Below, in pieces: positions 1 through 7,251 of a stretch of 9,090 nucleotides of DNA (the first letter of the stretch is position 1; the number at the start of each line of letters is the position of its first letter). Location of the stretch: the NCBI GenBank assembly GCA_938073845.1, contig CALJEO010000120.1:1-9090 (forward strand). The letters are read 5' to 3'. Origin of the DNA: an uncultured archaeon. GTDB taxonomy: Archaea > Korarchaeota > Korarchaeia > Korarchaeales > Korarchaeaceae. The position numbers and the translations under genes are program-made. The notes under the pieces were generated by a model. It made no database searches. It was not told the DNA's origin and saw only the letters and a program-made list of their open reading frames with translations.

Positions 1-1389
1 AGGATAAAGTCAGCTAGGAGGGATGAGGGAAGGGAGGGGCTGATATACAAGAGGTACCTCGAGATAGTTCACGTCGAGGTCCCTAACAGGGTTTATGAGA
101 AGCTGGAGATAACTCCAGAGGATGAGAGGGAGATATTCAAGCTAGCTGAGAGGAAGGACGTGGAGGATTTGATCGTTCGGTCCATAGCTCCCTCCATCTT
201 CGGCTGGACCGAGGTGAAGAGAGCCATAGCTTATGCCCTCTTTGGTGGCAGTACTAAGGTGCTGGCCGATGGATCTAAGGTTAGGGGGGAGATAAACGTT
301 CTCTTAGTGGGAGATCCAGGAGTTGCGAAGAGCCAACTCCTGAAATACACCGCTCAGTTAGCTCCTAGAGGTCTGTACACCACTGGCAAGGGATCCACTG
401 CCGCTGGTTTAACCGCAGCAGTCGTCAGGGATTCAGCCACGGGCGGCTGGACCCTTGAAGCAGGAGCCCTCGTGCTGGCTGATATGGGAGTAGCTTGCAT
501 CGACGAGTTCGACAAGATGAGTGAGGACGATAGGAGGTCAATCCATGAGGCGATGGAGCAACAGACGATATCGATAGCGAAAGCAGGGATAGTTGCAACA
601 CTGAACGCGAGGACCACGATATTAGCGGCTGCAAATCCTAAGAAGGGGAAGTACGATGATTACGTGACGGTAGCTGAGAACATAAACCTCCCGCCTACGG
701 TACTCTCCAGGTTCGATCTCGTCTTCATAATGAAGGACAGGCCCAGGGTGGAGGCTGACAGCATGGTGGCCGAGCACATACTGATAACTAGGATGGGGAG
801 GAACCCTGAGGCGAAGCCTCCCATAGACCCCACCCTCCTGAAGAAGTACATAGCTTACGCCAGGCAGAACATAGATCCGTTGCTGACGGACGAGGCCGCT
901 GAGAGGATAAAGAAGTACTACGTTGATGTTAGGAAGAGAGGCGTCAGGGAGGGGGAGGAGGTTTTTCAGGACTTCATAGCAATAACGCCTAGGCAGCTAG
1001 AAGCTTTAATAAGGCTCAGCGAAGCCAGGGCGAGGATGCACCTGAGGAGGGAGGTAACTGCCGAGGACGCTGATATGGCGATAAACCTGATGGAGGTGAC
1101 GCTTAAGGGGGCAGCTTACGACATAGTCTCCGGCTACTTCGACATCACCGGGTGGATGACGGGCATCTCCTTCCCCGAAGTTAAGAGGAGGGAGATTGTC
1201 TTCCAGGTAATAAAGCAGTTAGCTGAGGAAAGTGAGGATGGAACTGTGGATAGAGGCGAGGTGGTCAGGATCTCAGCGGAGAGACTCAATCTGAGGGGAA
1301 AGGAGTATGTCATTGAGGACATACTGAGGAAACTGAATGAGGACGGTCTGATAATATTCCCGCCGGGTGGTAAGGTAAAGCTTATCTGA
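1..1389 (+). CDS. mcm: MCM replicative DNA helicase, C-terminal part (5' end outside window)
   Basis: This is the replicative helicase, a hexameric AAA+ motor that unwinds DNA ahead of the archaeal fork. The frame is open from base 1, so the gene begins upstream. The first in-frame GTG (160) is internal, because conserved MCM sequence leading into the ATPase domain (EIFKLAERKDVEDLIVRSIA) runs across it. In the 462 visible residues, Walker A GDPGVAKS is at 104-111 (bases 310-333), Walker B IDEFD at 167-171 (499-513), sensor 1 AAANP at 209-213 (625-639), and the arginine finger is Arg237 of SRFDL (706-720). The last ~70 residues form the usual winged-helix tail, ending GGKVKLI. The N-terminal OB/zinc domain is not in view. 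No intein interrupts the Walker A site. hel308 starts 10 bp after the stop, so the two are probably cotranscribed. Every ATPase residue checked is intact. Confidence 0.97.
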   Translation, partial: RIKSARRDEGREGLIYKRYLEIVHVEVPNRVYEKLEITPEDEREIFKLAERKDVEDLIVRSIAPSIFGWTEVKRAIAYALFGGSTKVLADGSKVRGEINVLLVGDPGVAKSQLLKYTAQLAPRGLYTTGKGSTAAGLTAAVVRDSATGGWTLEAGALVLADMGVACIDEFDKMSEDDRRSIHEAMEQQTISIAKAGIVATLNARTTILAAANPKKGKYDDYVTVAENINLPPTVLSRFDLVFIMKDRPRVEADSMVAEHILITRMGRNPEAKPPIDPTLLKKYIAYARQNIDPLLTDEAAERIKKYYVDVRKRGVREGEEVFQDFIAITPRQLEALIRLSEARARMHLRREVTAEDADMAINLMEVTLKGAAYDIVSGYFDITGWMTGISFPEVKRREIVFQVIKQLAEESEDGTVDRGEVVRISAERLNLRGKEYVIEDILRKLNEDGLIIFPPGGKVKLI

Positions 1390-1399
1390 AGGTCCGAAG

Positions 1400-3517
1400 A
1401 TGAGCTTTGAGACCCTCTTAAGTAAGCTGGGTTTGAAGGAGCTTTATCCAACGCAGCGTGAAGTCATCAGTCGGGGTCTGGTGAGCGAGGGTAACTTCGT
1501 CCTGGCTGCGCCTACGGCATCCGGTAAGACGCTGGCCGCTGAGATGGTGATGTACGAGGAGCTTGAGAGGGGAGGGAAGGTCCTCTACCTGGTTCCCCTC
1601 AGGTCAATCGCTTACGAGAAGTACGAGGAGTTCTCTCATATCTTCGATAAGTGGAGCGTGAGGATCTCCACGGGAGACTACGATTCCTCTGAGGAGCCCT
1701 TGGGGAGGAGCGATGTTATAGTGATGACCTACGAAAAGTTCGACTCCGTCCAGAGACATGGGAGCTCCTGGTTGAGTCATGTGAGCCTGCTGGTGCTCGA
1801 TGAAGTGCATTACATCGGTGATCCGACCAGAGGGCCCACGTTGGAGATGGCTGCCTCCAAGTTCATCCATGAGAACGAGGCCTGCAGGAGGATAGCTCTT
1901 AGCGCGACCATAACGAACCTGGATGAGGTGGCTGACTGGCTGTCAGCGACCCCGGTCAGGGTGGATTGGAGGCCCGTCCCGCTCAGGGTCGGGGTCTACG
2001 CTGGCGGGAAGCTTTTGTACTCAGACGGTAGTTCGGAGAGGCTAGAGGGAGATGGTATGTTCCCGTTGCTCGAGAGGTGCTTGGAGAACGGGGGACAGGT
2101 TCTAATCTTCTACAACAAGAGGAGCAACGCTGTATCTTGGGCCGAGAGAATAGCCTCGAGGCTGGGGATGAGGGGGCCCCCTAGGGAGGAGGTCTTTGAG
2201 GATATAAGCATGGCTCCCTACGGGCCCTCAAAGCTCTTAGAGAGGCTCTCTAAGGTCATCGAGAGGGGTGTGGGCTTCCATCATGCCGGTCTTCCGTTCG
2301 AGTTGAGGAGGGCTGTTGAGAGGGCCTTCAAGAGCGGGCTGGTCAAGGTGCTTACAGCCACTCCGACGCTAGCGGCCGGCGTTAACCTACCCGCGAGGAC
2401 GGTGATAATAAGCTCCCACATGAGGTACAACCCCAAGTTAGGTAGGATGACCCCCATCTCGATAATGGAGTTCTGGCAGATGGCAGGAAGAGCTGGAAGG
2501 CCCAAGTACGATAAGCAGGGAGATGCATATATAGTGGTTAGGAGTCAGATGGAGGCAGAAAGGGTCTTCAATAGCTACGTTAAATCCGAGCCTGAGCCCA
2601 TCCAATCGCACCTCCACGATATCTCACTACTCAGGAACCATTTGCTCGCCTTAGTGGCCAGCAAGGAGAGTATCACATCAGAGGAGGTGCTCGAGGTGTT
2701 CAAGAGGACCCTGTTCCACATACAAGGTGGAGGGAGGTTCCTGGAGAGGATGATCCCTCGCCTACTGGAATCCCTGAAGGAGGAGGGATTCCTCCGAGAG
2801 GTCAGAGGGTACTACAGAGCTACCCCAATAGGTAAGAGGGTATCCGAGCTTTACATAGATACTTACTCAGCTCACCTGATGATTGAATCACTTGGGGAAA
2901 TCTCCAGGAGACTCATGAGGTCGGAGGAACTGGAGCTTCCAGTCCTTCACATGATATGCATGCTCCCGGATATGCCCAGGGTTTACGGAGGAAAGAGGAG
3001 TGAACTCCTAGAGAGGGTCCTGGAGGAACTCGATCCCCTAATCCCCCTGGAGGAGTCTCCGCTTTCCTCATACTCGGAGATGCTCCAAGTGATCAAGGGG
3101 GCCCTCTCGCTGAGGATGTGGATATCCGGGGTCAGCGATGGCGAGATAGAGGAGGCTTTGGGCATAGAGCCTGGAGATCTGAGGAGCTTAGCTGAGAACG
3201 GTGAATGGTTATGTTACTCCTTCTCAGAGATAGCGAAACTATTAGGTGAGGGGAGAGCTTCGGAATGGCTAAGGACCCTTCAACTCAGGATAAAGCATGG
3301 TGTACCTGAGGAGCTCCTGCCTCTGGTTGCGATGAGGGGAGTGGGGAGGTTCAGGGCCAGGTTGCTCCATGAGGCCGGTTATAGGACCGTTAGGGATATA
3401 GCTTATGCTGAGCCCCGGGATCTCGAGAGGATCCCGGGTATAGGGAAGCAGCTATCTAGGGAACTGGTGGAGCAGGCGAGGTCGTTGGTCCATGTGGATC
3501 CATCCGATAGAGAGTAG
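1400..3517 (+). CDS. hel308: Hel308 family Ski2-like DNA helicase
   Basis: An ATP-dependent 3'-5' superfamily 2 helicase thought to act on stalled forks and in recombinational repair in archaea. The 705 residues match the usual Hel308 length. Motif I AAPTASGKT is at 36-44, motif II DEVH at 134-137, motif III SAT at 168-170, motif IV VLIFYNKRSNA at 234-244, motif V LTATPTLAAGVNLPA at 318-332 and motif VI QMAGRAGRP at 360-368. A winged-helix and ratchet region follows. The tail (about 644-694) is a helix-hairpin-helix domain with GVGRFRARLL and IPGIGKQLS, the arginine-rich domain V that separates Hel308 from RNA-directed Ski2 relatives. ATG 1400 places the Q-region (LYPTQ) correctly. A weak GAAGGT (1388-1393) precedes it. 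The 3' end overlaps purB by 26 bp. Placement directly behind mcm suggests co-expression with the replisome. Confidence 0.96.
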   Translation: MSFETLLSKLGLKELYPTQREVISRGLVSEGNFVLAAPTASGKTLAAEMVMYEELERGGKVLYLVPLRSIAYEKYEEFSHIFDKWSVRISTGDYDSSEEPLGRSDVIVMTYEKFDSVQRHGSSWLSHVSLLVLDEVHYIGDPTRGPTLEMAASKFIHENEACRRIALSATITNLDEVADWLSATPVRVDWRPVPLRVGVYAGGKLLYSDGSSERLEGDGMFPLLERCLENGGQVLIFYNKRSNAVSWAERIASRLGMRGPPREEVFEDISMAPYGPSKLLERLSKVIERGVGFHHAGLPFELRRAVERAFKSGLVKVLTATPTLAAGVNLPARTVIISSHMRYNPKLGRMTPISIMEFWQMAGRAGRPKYDKQGDAYIVVRSQMEAERVFNSYVKSEPEPIQSHLHDISLLRNHLLALVASKESITSEEVLEVFKRTLFHIQGGGRFLERMIPRLLESLKEEGFLREVRGYYRATPIGKRVSELYIDTYSAHLMIESLGEISRRLMRSEELELPVLHMICMLPDMPRVYGGKRSELLERVLEELDPLIPLEESPLSSYSEMLQVIKGALSLRMWISGVSDGEIEEALGIEPGDLRSLAENGEWLCYSFSEIAKLLGEGRASEWLRTLQLRIKHGVPEELLPLVAMRGVGRFRARLLHEAGYRTVRDIAYAEPRDLERIPGIGKQLSRELVEQARSLVHVDPSDRE
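3478..3482 (+). promoter_or_regulatory. Shine-Dalgarno for purB inside hel308
   Basis: GAGGT lies 9 nt before the purB ATG at 3492, inside the hel308 coding sequence. It supports ATG 3492 over later starts. Similar GAGG strings are common in these coding regions because GAG and AGG codons dominate, so it is supporting evidence only. Confidence 0.5.
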
Positions 3518-4862
3518 GTATGGATCGGAGAGCATGAGGTCCATATTCAGGCAGGAGAGCAGAGTGAGGATGATGGCTGAGGTGGAAGCCCTTTACGCGA
3601 GGGCACTCGCGAGGAGGGGGATCATACCGGAGGAGGCTGCCGATTCCATCGAGAGAGCCTCGAAGGAGGTGAGTGTCGATGATGTGATTGAGGAGGAGAG
3701 GGTAACGAAGCATGAGACCATGGCCCTAGTTAGAGCTCTCTCGAGGAAGGCCGGAAGCTACGGTGAGTACGTACACCTGGGCCTCACCTCCAATGACATC
3801 CTGGATACCGTGATGGGCCTCCAGATAAGGGAGGCCGGGAAGCTCATAGTGAGGAATGCGGCCTCTCTCCTGAGGAGCATAATCAGGAGAGGGGAGGAAT
3901 CTCTCGATATCATCTGCCTGGGGAGAACTCATGGTGTCGTAGCGGATCCAATGCCCCTCTCGATGAAGTTCGCTTACTGGTCCTACCTAGTTAGGAGTTC
4001 CCTCAGGAGGTTCATCTCAGCCTTGGAGGAGGCATGCGTTGGTAAGCTCAGGGGGGCCGTGGGTACTCTGGCGGCTTCCATCGAGCTGGGTATCCAAGAC
4101 CCCCTGGGCGTGGAGCAGGAGGTCCTCAGCTCCCTGGGGCTGAGGCCCCCTGAATTGACCACCCAAGTAGTCCCCAGGGACAAGCTAGCCTCCCTGATAG
4201 TCTCAATGTCCCTCTTCTCATCCGCTCTCGATACCATAGCTAACGAGATAAGGAACCTCCATAGGACGGAAATAGGCGAGATCAGGGAACACTTCGAGGA
4301 GAAGCAGGTGGGCTCCAGCACTATGCCCCACAAGATGAATCCCATTGGTAGCGAGAAGGTCTGTGGATTGGCTAGATTGATGAGGTCTTTAGCGATCGCT
4401 GCCCTGGAGAACATCGTCCTGGAGCACGAGAGGGATCTCACAAACAGCTCCGTCGAGAGGGTGATCTTGCCAGAAGCGTTCCTTCTTCTGGAGGAGCAGA
4501 TAAACACGCTGGCTAGGGTGATAGATAGTCTGGATATAGAGAGGGACAGGATTGAGGAGAACCTGAGGAGCTACGCAGATCTATCCCTCAGCGAGAGGTT
4601 GATGATCTCCCTCGTCAGGAAGGGATTAGGGAGGCAGGAAGCTCACGAGATCGTCAGGAAGATATCCCTCAGATCCAGGAGGAGCAGCAAGAGGTTCTTG
4701 GATGAGGTGATGCAGGACGAGGAGATCTCGAAGGTGATGAGGAGGGAGGAGCTCGAGGAGGTGTTCAAACCCGAGAGCTACCTGGGGTTGGGTAGGGAGA
4801 TATCGATCAAGGAGTTTGAGAGCGCCAAGGAGTTCCTGAAGGAGGTGCTTCCAAACGGGTGA
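3492..4862 (+). CDS. purB: Adenylosuccinate lyase
   Basis: Catalyses two fumarate-releasing steps of purine synthesis: SAICAR to AICAR, and adenylosuccinate to AMP. The 456 residues are normal for the short archaeal/Bacillus-type enzyme. The N-terminus MWIHPIESRYGS matches the family pattern HPI-x-x-RYGS and fixes the start at ATG 3492. The fumarase/aspartase superfamily regions are all present: KHETMAL at 73-79, HLGLTSNDILDT at 95-106, GRTHGVVADP with catalytic-type His147 at 144-153, and the signature loop GSSTMPHKMNP at 274-284, whose serine serves as general base in studied enzymes. The first 26 bp overlap the end of hel308 in another frame, implying translational coupling. No other purine gene is visible, so this copy sits in an information-processing operon rather than a pur cluster. 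All catalytic regions look intact. Confidence 0.97.
   Translation: MWIHPIESRYGSESMRSIFRQESRVRMMAEVEALYARALARRGIIPEEAADSIERASKEVSVDDVIEEERVTKHETMALVRALSRKAGSYGEYVHLGLTSNDILDTVMGLQIREAGKLIVRNAASLLRSIIRRGEESLDIICLGRTHGVVADPMPLSMKFAYWSYLVRSSLRRFISALEEACVGKLRGAVGTLAASIELGIQDPLGVEQEVLSSLGLRPPELTTQVVPRDKLASLIVSMSLFSSALDTIANEIRNLHRTEIGEIREHFEEKQVGSSTMPHKMNPIGSEKVCGLARLMRSLAIAALENIVLEHERDLTNSSVERVILPEAFLLLEEQINTLARVIDSLDIERDRIEENLRSYADLSLSERLMISLVRKGLGRQEAHEIVRKISLRSRRSSKRFLDEVMQDEEISKVMRREELEEVFKPESYLGLGREISIKEFESAKEFLKEVLPNG
4840..4847 (+). promoter_or_regulatory. Strong Shine-Dalgarno for the beta-CASP RNase
   Basis: AGGAGGTG is a full complement of the archaeal anti-SD core CACCUCCU. It lies within the last purB codons and ends 7 nt before an in-frame ACG at 4855. 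No ATG, GTG or TTG in the beta-CASP frame lies at a workable distance; the next, TTG 4942, is 94 nt away. The motif could also be a by-product of codons GAG GTG, since similar strings occur inside purB. Confidence 0.5.
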
Positions 4863-6180
4863 GCTGACGATCAGGTTCCTGGGAGGGGCTAGATGCGTAG
4901 GGAGGTCGAGCATAGAGGTAACTGGGAAGAGCTCCCTGATCTTGGACTATGGCATCGATTTGGGAACTGGTTCTAGACTCACGCCCCTGGATCCCAGAAC
5001 CTCCCCTGAGGCTTTGATCCTCACGCACGCCCACCTGGATCACTACGGGGCTGCCCCCCTGATACTTAAGCGGAGGGACTGTGATGTCTACGTCACTCCC
5101 CCTACGGTCGACATAGGCGAGGTCCTGCTCAAGGACTTCCTAAGTCTCTCCTCAGAGTACGCGGAGAAGCCCTACTCAATCCAGGACGTCCAGCTCCTGA
5201 GGAAGAGGGAGAGGTCCATCAGGCTCAACGACACCATCAACTTGAACGGGTGGGAGCTCAGGACCTTCAATTCGGGGCACGTCCTCGGATCCGTTATGGT
5301 ACACCTAACCTCGGAGGATGGTAGGAGCTTGCTATACACGGGAGACCTGAATACCTCGGGGACCAGGACCTTGAGGGGAGCTGAGACTGAACTGCCGAGG
5401 GTGGATTACCTCTTGATAGAAGCTACGTACGGCGGAGATGGGGACATCCATCCCTCCAGGAAGAAGGTGGAGAGGCAGTTCATAGAGGACATAAAGGGTG
5501 TTATAGCTAGGGGAGGAGTTACAATAATCCCTACCTTCGCTTTGGGTAGGGCTCAGGAAGTCCTACTGACGTTAATACATTATATAGAATCCGGGGTCCT
5601 TCAGGAAGTGCCTATATTCGTCGACGGTATGATAAGAGAGATCTCGAGGTACTACAACGCCTACTGGTCCTGGTTGAGGCCTGAGATACAGAGGGTGATA
5701 AGGGAGAACAGGAGGGGCCTCTTCGATCATGGAGTGATAGAGGAGGTCAGGGACAGGGAGGAGTTGCTTGAGCTGAGCGAGCCCTTCATAGTTGTGACGA
5801 CCTCAGGGATGCTTCAGGGCGGTCCAGTGCTCACATACTTAAAGCGCTTCGGAACGAGGAGTGGGAACCTCATCTACCTCACTGGTTACCAGGTTAAGGG
5901 GACCAGAGGGAGGATGCTACTGGACGGGATCAGGCAGATCCCAATGCCCGACGGCAATCTGATTGAGGTGAGGAGTGAGGTTAAGTTCGCAGATTTCTCA
6001 GCGCATGCGGATCAACCTAACCTGATCAACTTCATAACCAGAATAGCGAGCAAGGGTTTGAAGGAGGTCCTCCTCATTCACGGGGAACATGAGAAACTTG
6101 TTCAGTTGAGGAGGAAGCTCGAGGGGAGGAACATAAGGACCTACATACCGCACGAGGGGGAAACCGTGGTGCTGAGGTGA
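4855..6180 (+). CDS. Beta-CASP metallo-beta-lactamase ribonuclease, aCPSF2-like
   Basis: A zinc-dependent RNase of the CPSF73/RNase J superfamily, with roles in RNA 3'-end cleavage or decay in the cytoplasm. Counting from ACG 4855 (441 residues), the metal-binding set is complete: Asp31 (LDYG), HAHLDH at 58-63, His142 (SGHVLGS) and Asp164 (YTGDLN). The beta-CASP motifs follow: Glu189 (IEATYGG), His384 (FSAHAD) and His409 (HGEH). PTFALGRAQEVLL and SGMLQGGP are family hallmarks. There are no N-terminal KH domains, so it is aCPSF2-like rather than aCPSF1. The start is unresolved. The first canonical codon, TTG 4942, would remove the conserved first strands (IRFLGGARCVGRSS), and the frame upstream has no ATG, GTG or TTG back to the stop at 4837. 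ACG 4855 has ideal SD spacing; CTG 4864 and ATC 4870 are alternatives. Function is certain at superfamily level, subfamily likely. Confidence 0.9.
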   Translation, partial: TGELTIRFLGGARCVGRSSIEVTGKSSLILDYGIDLGTGSRLTPLDPRTSPEALILTHAHLDHYGAAPLILKRRDCDVYVTPPTVDIGEVLLKDFLSLSSEYAEKPYSIQDVQLLRKRERSIRLNDTINLNGWELRTFNSGHVLGSVMVHLTSEDGRSLLYTGDLNTSGTRTLRGAETELPRVDYLLIEATYGGDGDIHPSRKKVERQFIEDIKGVIARGGVTIIPTFALGRAQEVLLTLIHYIESGVLQEVPIFVDGMIREISRYYNAYWSWLRPEIQRVIRENRRGLFDHGVIEEVRDREELLELSEPFIVVTTSGMLQGGPVLTYLKRFGTRSGNLIYLTGYQVKGTRGRMLLDGIRQIPMPDGNLIEVRSEVKFADFSAHADQPNLINFITRIASKGLKEVLLIHGEHEKLVQLRRKLEGRNIRTYIPHEGETVVLR

Positions 6181-6260
6181 GGTGCTAGTACCTTATTTTC
6201 CACGTATTACATCCCTTATCTCTCCCTTTTTAGTCGACCCCATATCACTACCCGATAGAG
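6181..6260 (+). promoter_or_regulatory. Pyrimidine-rich intergenic gap: possible terminator plus promoter
   Basis: This is the only clear break in the plus-strand gene chain. It holds T-rich runs, CTTATTTT (6192-6199) and CCCTTTTTAG (6224-6233), of the kind that can end archaeal transcription. The AT-rich TTTTTAG centred near 6230 is about 30 bp before ATG 6261. If it served as a TATA element, transcription would begin at or next to the start codon, giving a leaderless mRNA. That would fit the lack of a good Shine-Dalgarno before 6261. No clear BRE is visible, so this is a tentative reading. Confidence 0.3.
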
Positions 6261-6911
6261 ATGCAAACCAGCCAAGAGGTGGGGTACCAGGAGGGTCTCC
6301 TGTCACGGCTCCTCTCGGGGGCCTTAAGCAGGAAGAGGAAGATATCCCTAGGTATCTACGGACCTGTAAATTCTGGGAAGACGACGCTAGCTAACAGAAT
6401 ATGTATGGATTTCGCCGGCAGGAGGGCAGGAACCGTGAGTAGGATACCTCACGAGACGAGATCCATTAGCATCGTTGAGAACGTCTCTCTGAAGCTTAGG
6501 AACGGGTCCATATTGATGGACGTGATCGATACGCCGGGGATAGCGACTAGGATAAGTTATAGGAGCTTCCTCAGGTACGGCTTCAAGAAGGAGGAAGCCA
6601 TTGAGAGAGCTGCTGAGGCAGCTAGGGGCGTTGTTGAAGCGATAAGAAGTATGGAGAGGGTTGATCTCGCCTTGCTGGTCCTCGACTCAGCCAAGGATCC
6701 AACTTCACAGGTCAACTGGGTCATCGCCGGCAACCTTAAGGCGAGGCGCGTGCCCTACATAGTGGTCGCGAACAAAATAGATCTTCCTTATGCTAGGCCT
6801 AAGGCCGTGGAGAGGATATTCCCGGAGGATAAGGTCGTCCAGATATCCGCGCTCCGCGGGGATAACGTAATCTCACTTTACGAAGCAATCGTGGAATTAT
6901 CTAGGTCCTAG
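6261..6911 (+). CDS. Era-like archaeal GTPase, similar to origin-associated OapB
   Basis: A 216-residue P-loop GTPase of the TRAFAC (Era/Obg-like) class. G1 is GPVNSGKT at 34-41, the switch I region holds candidate G2 threonines Thr58 and Thr66 (GTVSRIPHETRS), G3 is DTPG at 90-93, G4 is NKID at 171-174 and G5 is SALRG at 196-200. After G3 comes a charged helical insert (GFKKEEAIERAAEAARGVV) that I associate with a conserved archaeal subfamily. Unlike true Era it has no C-terminal KH domain, the protein ending just after the G domain. ATG 6261 is the only possible start, since an in-frame TAG lies at 6231-6233. A zinc-ribbon gene follows 4 bp later. This pair corresponds, as I recall, to haloarchaeal OapB and OapC, encoded next to a replication origin. 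The cellular role is unknown. The GTPase call is firm; the OapB link is from memory. Confidence 0.88.
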   Translation: MQTSQEVGYQEGLLSRLLSGALSRKRKISLGIYGPVNSGKTTLANRICMDFAGRRAGTVSRIPHETRSISIVENVSLKLRNGSILMDVIDTPGIATRISYRSFLRYGFKKEEAIERAAEAARGVVEAIRSMERVDLALLVLDSAKDPTSQVNWVIAGNLKARRVPYIVVANKIDLPYARPKAVERIFPEDKVVQISALRGDNVISLYEAIVELSRS

Positions 6912-6915
6912 AGAG

Positions 6916-7251
6916 ATGCCCGTAAAGATCTCCCTCAAATGTAAGATCTGTGGCTTCGAGATAGACGCTAGGGGCTCGGAGGATCCTATCCCGTCGTCAT
7001 GCCCTTCCTGCGGTAGCAGGGAAATGGAGTTCTCAGCGATTCTACTGGCTAGCGGGGAAGGAGCTGAGGAGGATCGCCAGGCCCCCATGATCGATGACTC
7101 CTTCATAAGGCAGGTCTCACCGGGGGAGTACGTAGTGGACCTACTATCGGCGCAGAGGGAGGTTGCTATAGCTGAACTCGAGCCCGGCGTATATGAGATA
7201 GTCATTAGAAGACCTTCATCGCCCTTTGTAGGAAGGAAGGGGCTTGAATGA
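6916..7251 (+). CDS. Zinc-ribbon protein, COG3364/OapC-like
   Basis: A small archaeal protein of 111 residues with one treble-type zinc site: CKIC at residues 9-12 and CPSC at 29-32, a classic CxxC-x16-CxxC ribbon. An acidic linker follows, then a C-terminal part with two repeated pieces, SPGEYVVDL (about 88 residues before the end of the gene pair's conserved region is absent) and EPGVYEIVI, each of the form PG-x-Y-x-[IV]. This layout resembles the uncharacterised family COG3364, called OapC in haloarchaea. It starts at ATG 6916, 4 bp after the GTPase stop, with AGGT (6903-6906) upstream as a weak ribosome site. The neighbouring GTPase is probably its functional partner. A role as nucleic-acid or protein adaptor is plausible from the ribbon, but no activity can be read from the sequence. 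Its stop overlaps the next ATG as ATGA (7248-7251). Confidence 0.82.
   Translation: MPVKISLKCKICGFEIDARGSEDPIPSSCPSCGSREMEFSAILLASGEGAEEDRQAPMIDDSFIRQVSPGEYVVDLLSAQREVAIAELEPGVYEIVIRRPSSPFVGRKGLE

Noticed and set aside
160..162. GTG as the start of the MCM gene
   Set aside because: The frame is open to base 1 and upstream residues continue recognisable MCM sequence, so this is an internal valine.
2171..2182. 12-bp perfect palindrome AGGGGGCCCCCT
   Set aside because: It sits in hel308 codons for RGPPR and is too short and isolated to suggest an operator or element.
2779..2795. GGAGG/CCTCC inverted repeat in hel308
   Set aside because: The stem is short, mid-gene and has no T-tract, and is likely a by-product of GAG/AGG codons.
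3983..4507. 174-codon minus-strand open frame opposite purB
   Set aside because: It lies wholly inside purB, whose motifs are intact, has no recognisable domain, and is expected from codon bias.
6182..6394. 70-codon plus-strand open frame at the gap and GTPase start
   Set aside because: It is out of frame with the GTPase, covers its P-loop region, and the peptide has no family features.
6901..6911. CTAGG-T-CCTAG inverted repeat at the GTPase stop
   Set aside because: The loop of one base cannot form a hairpin, and nothing nearby suggests a binding site.
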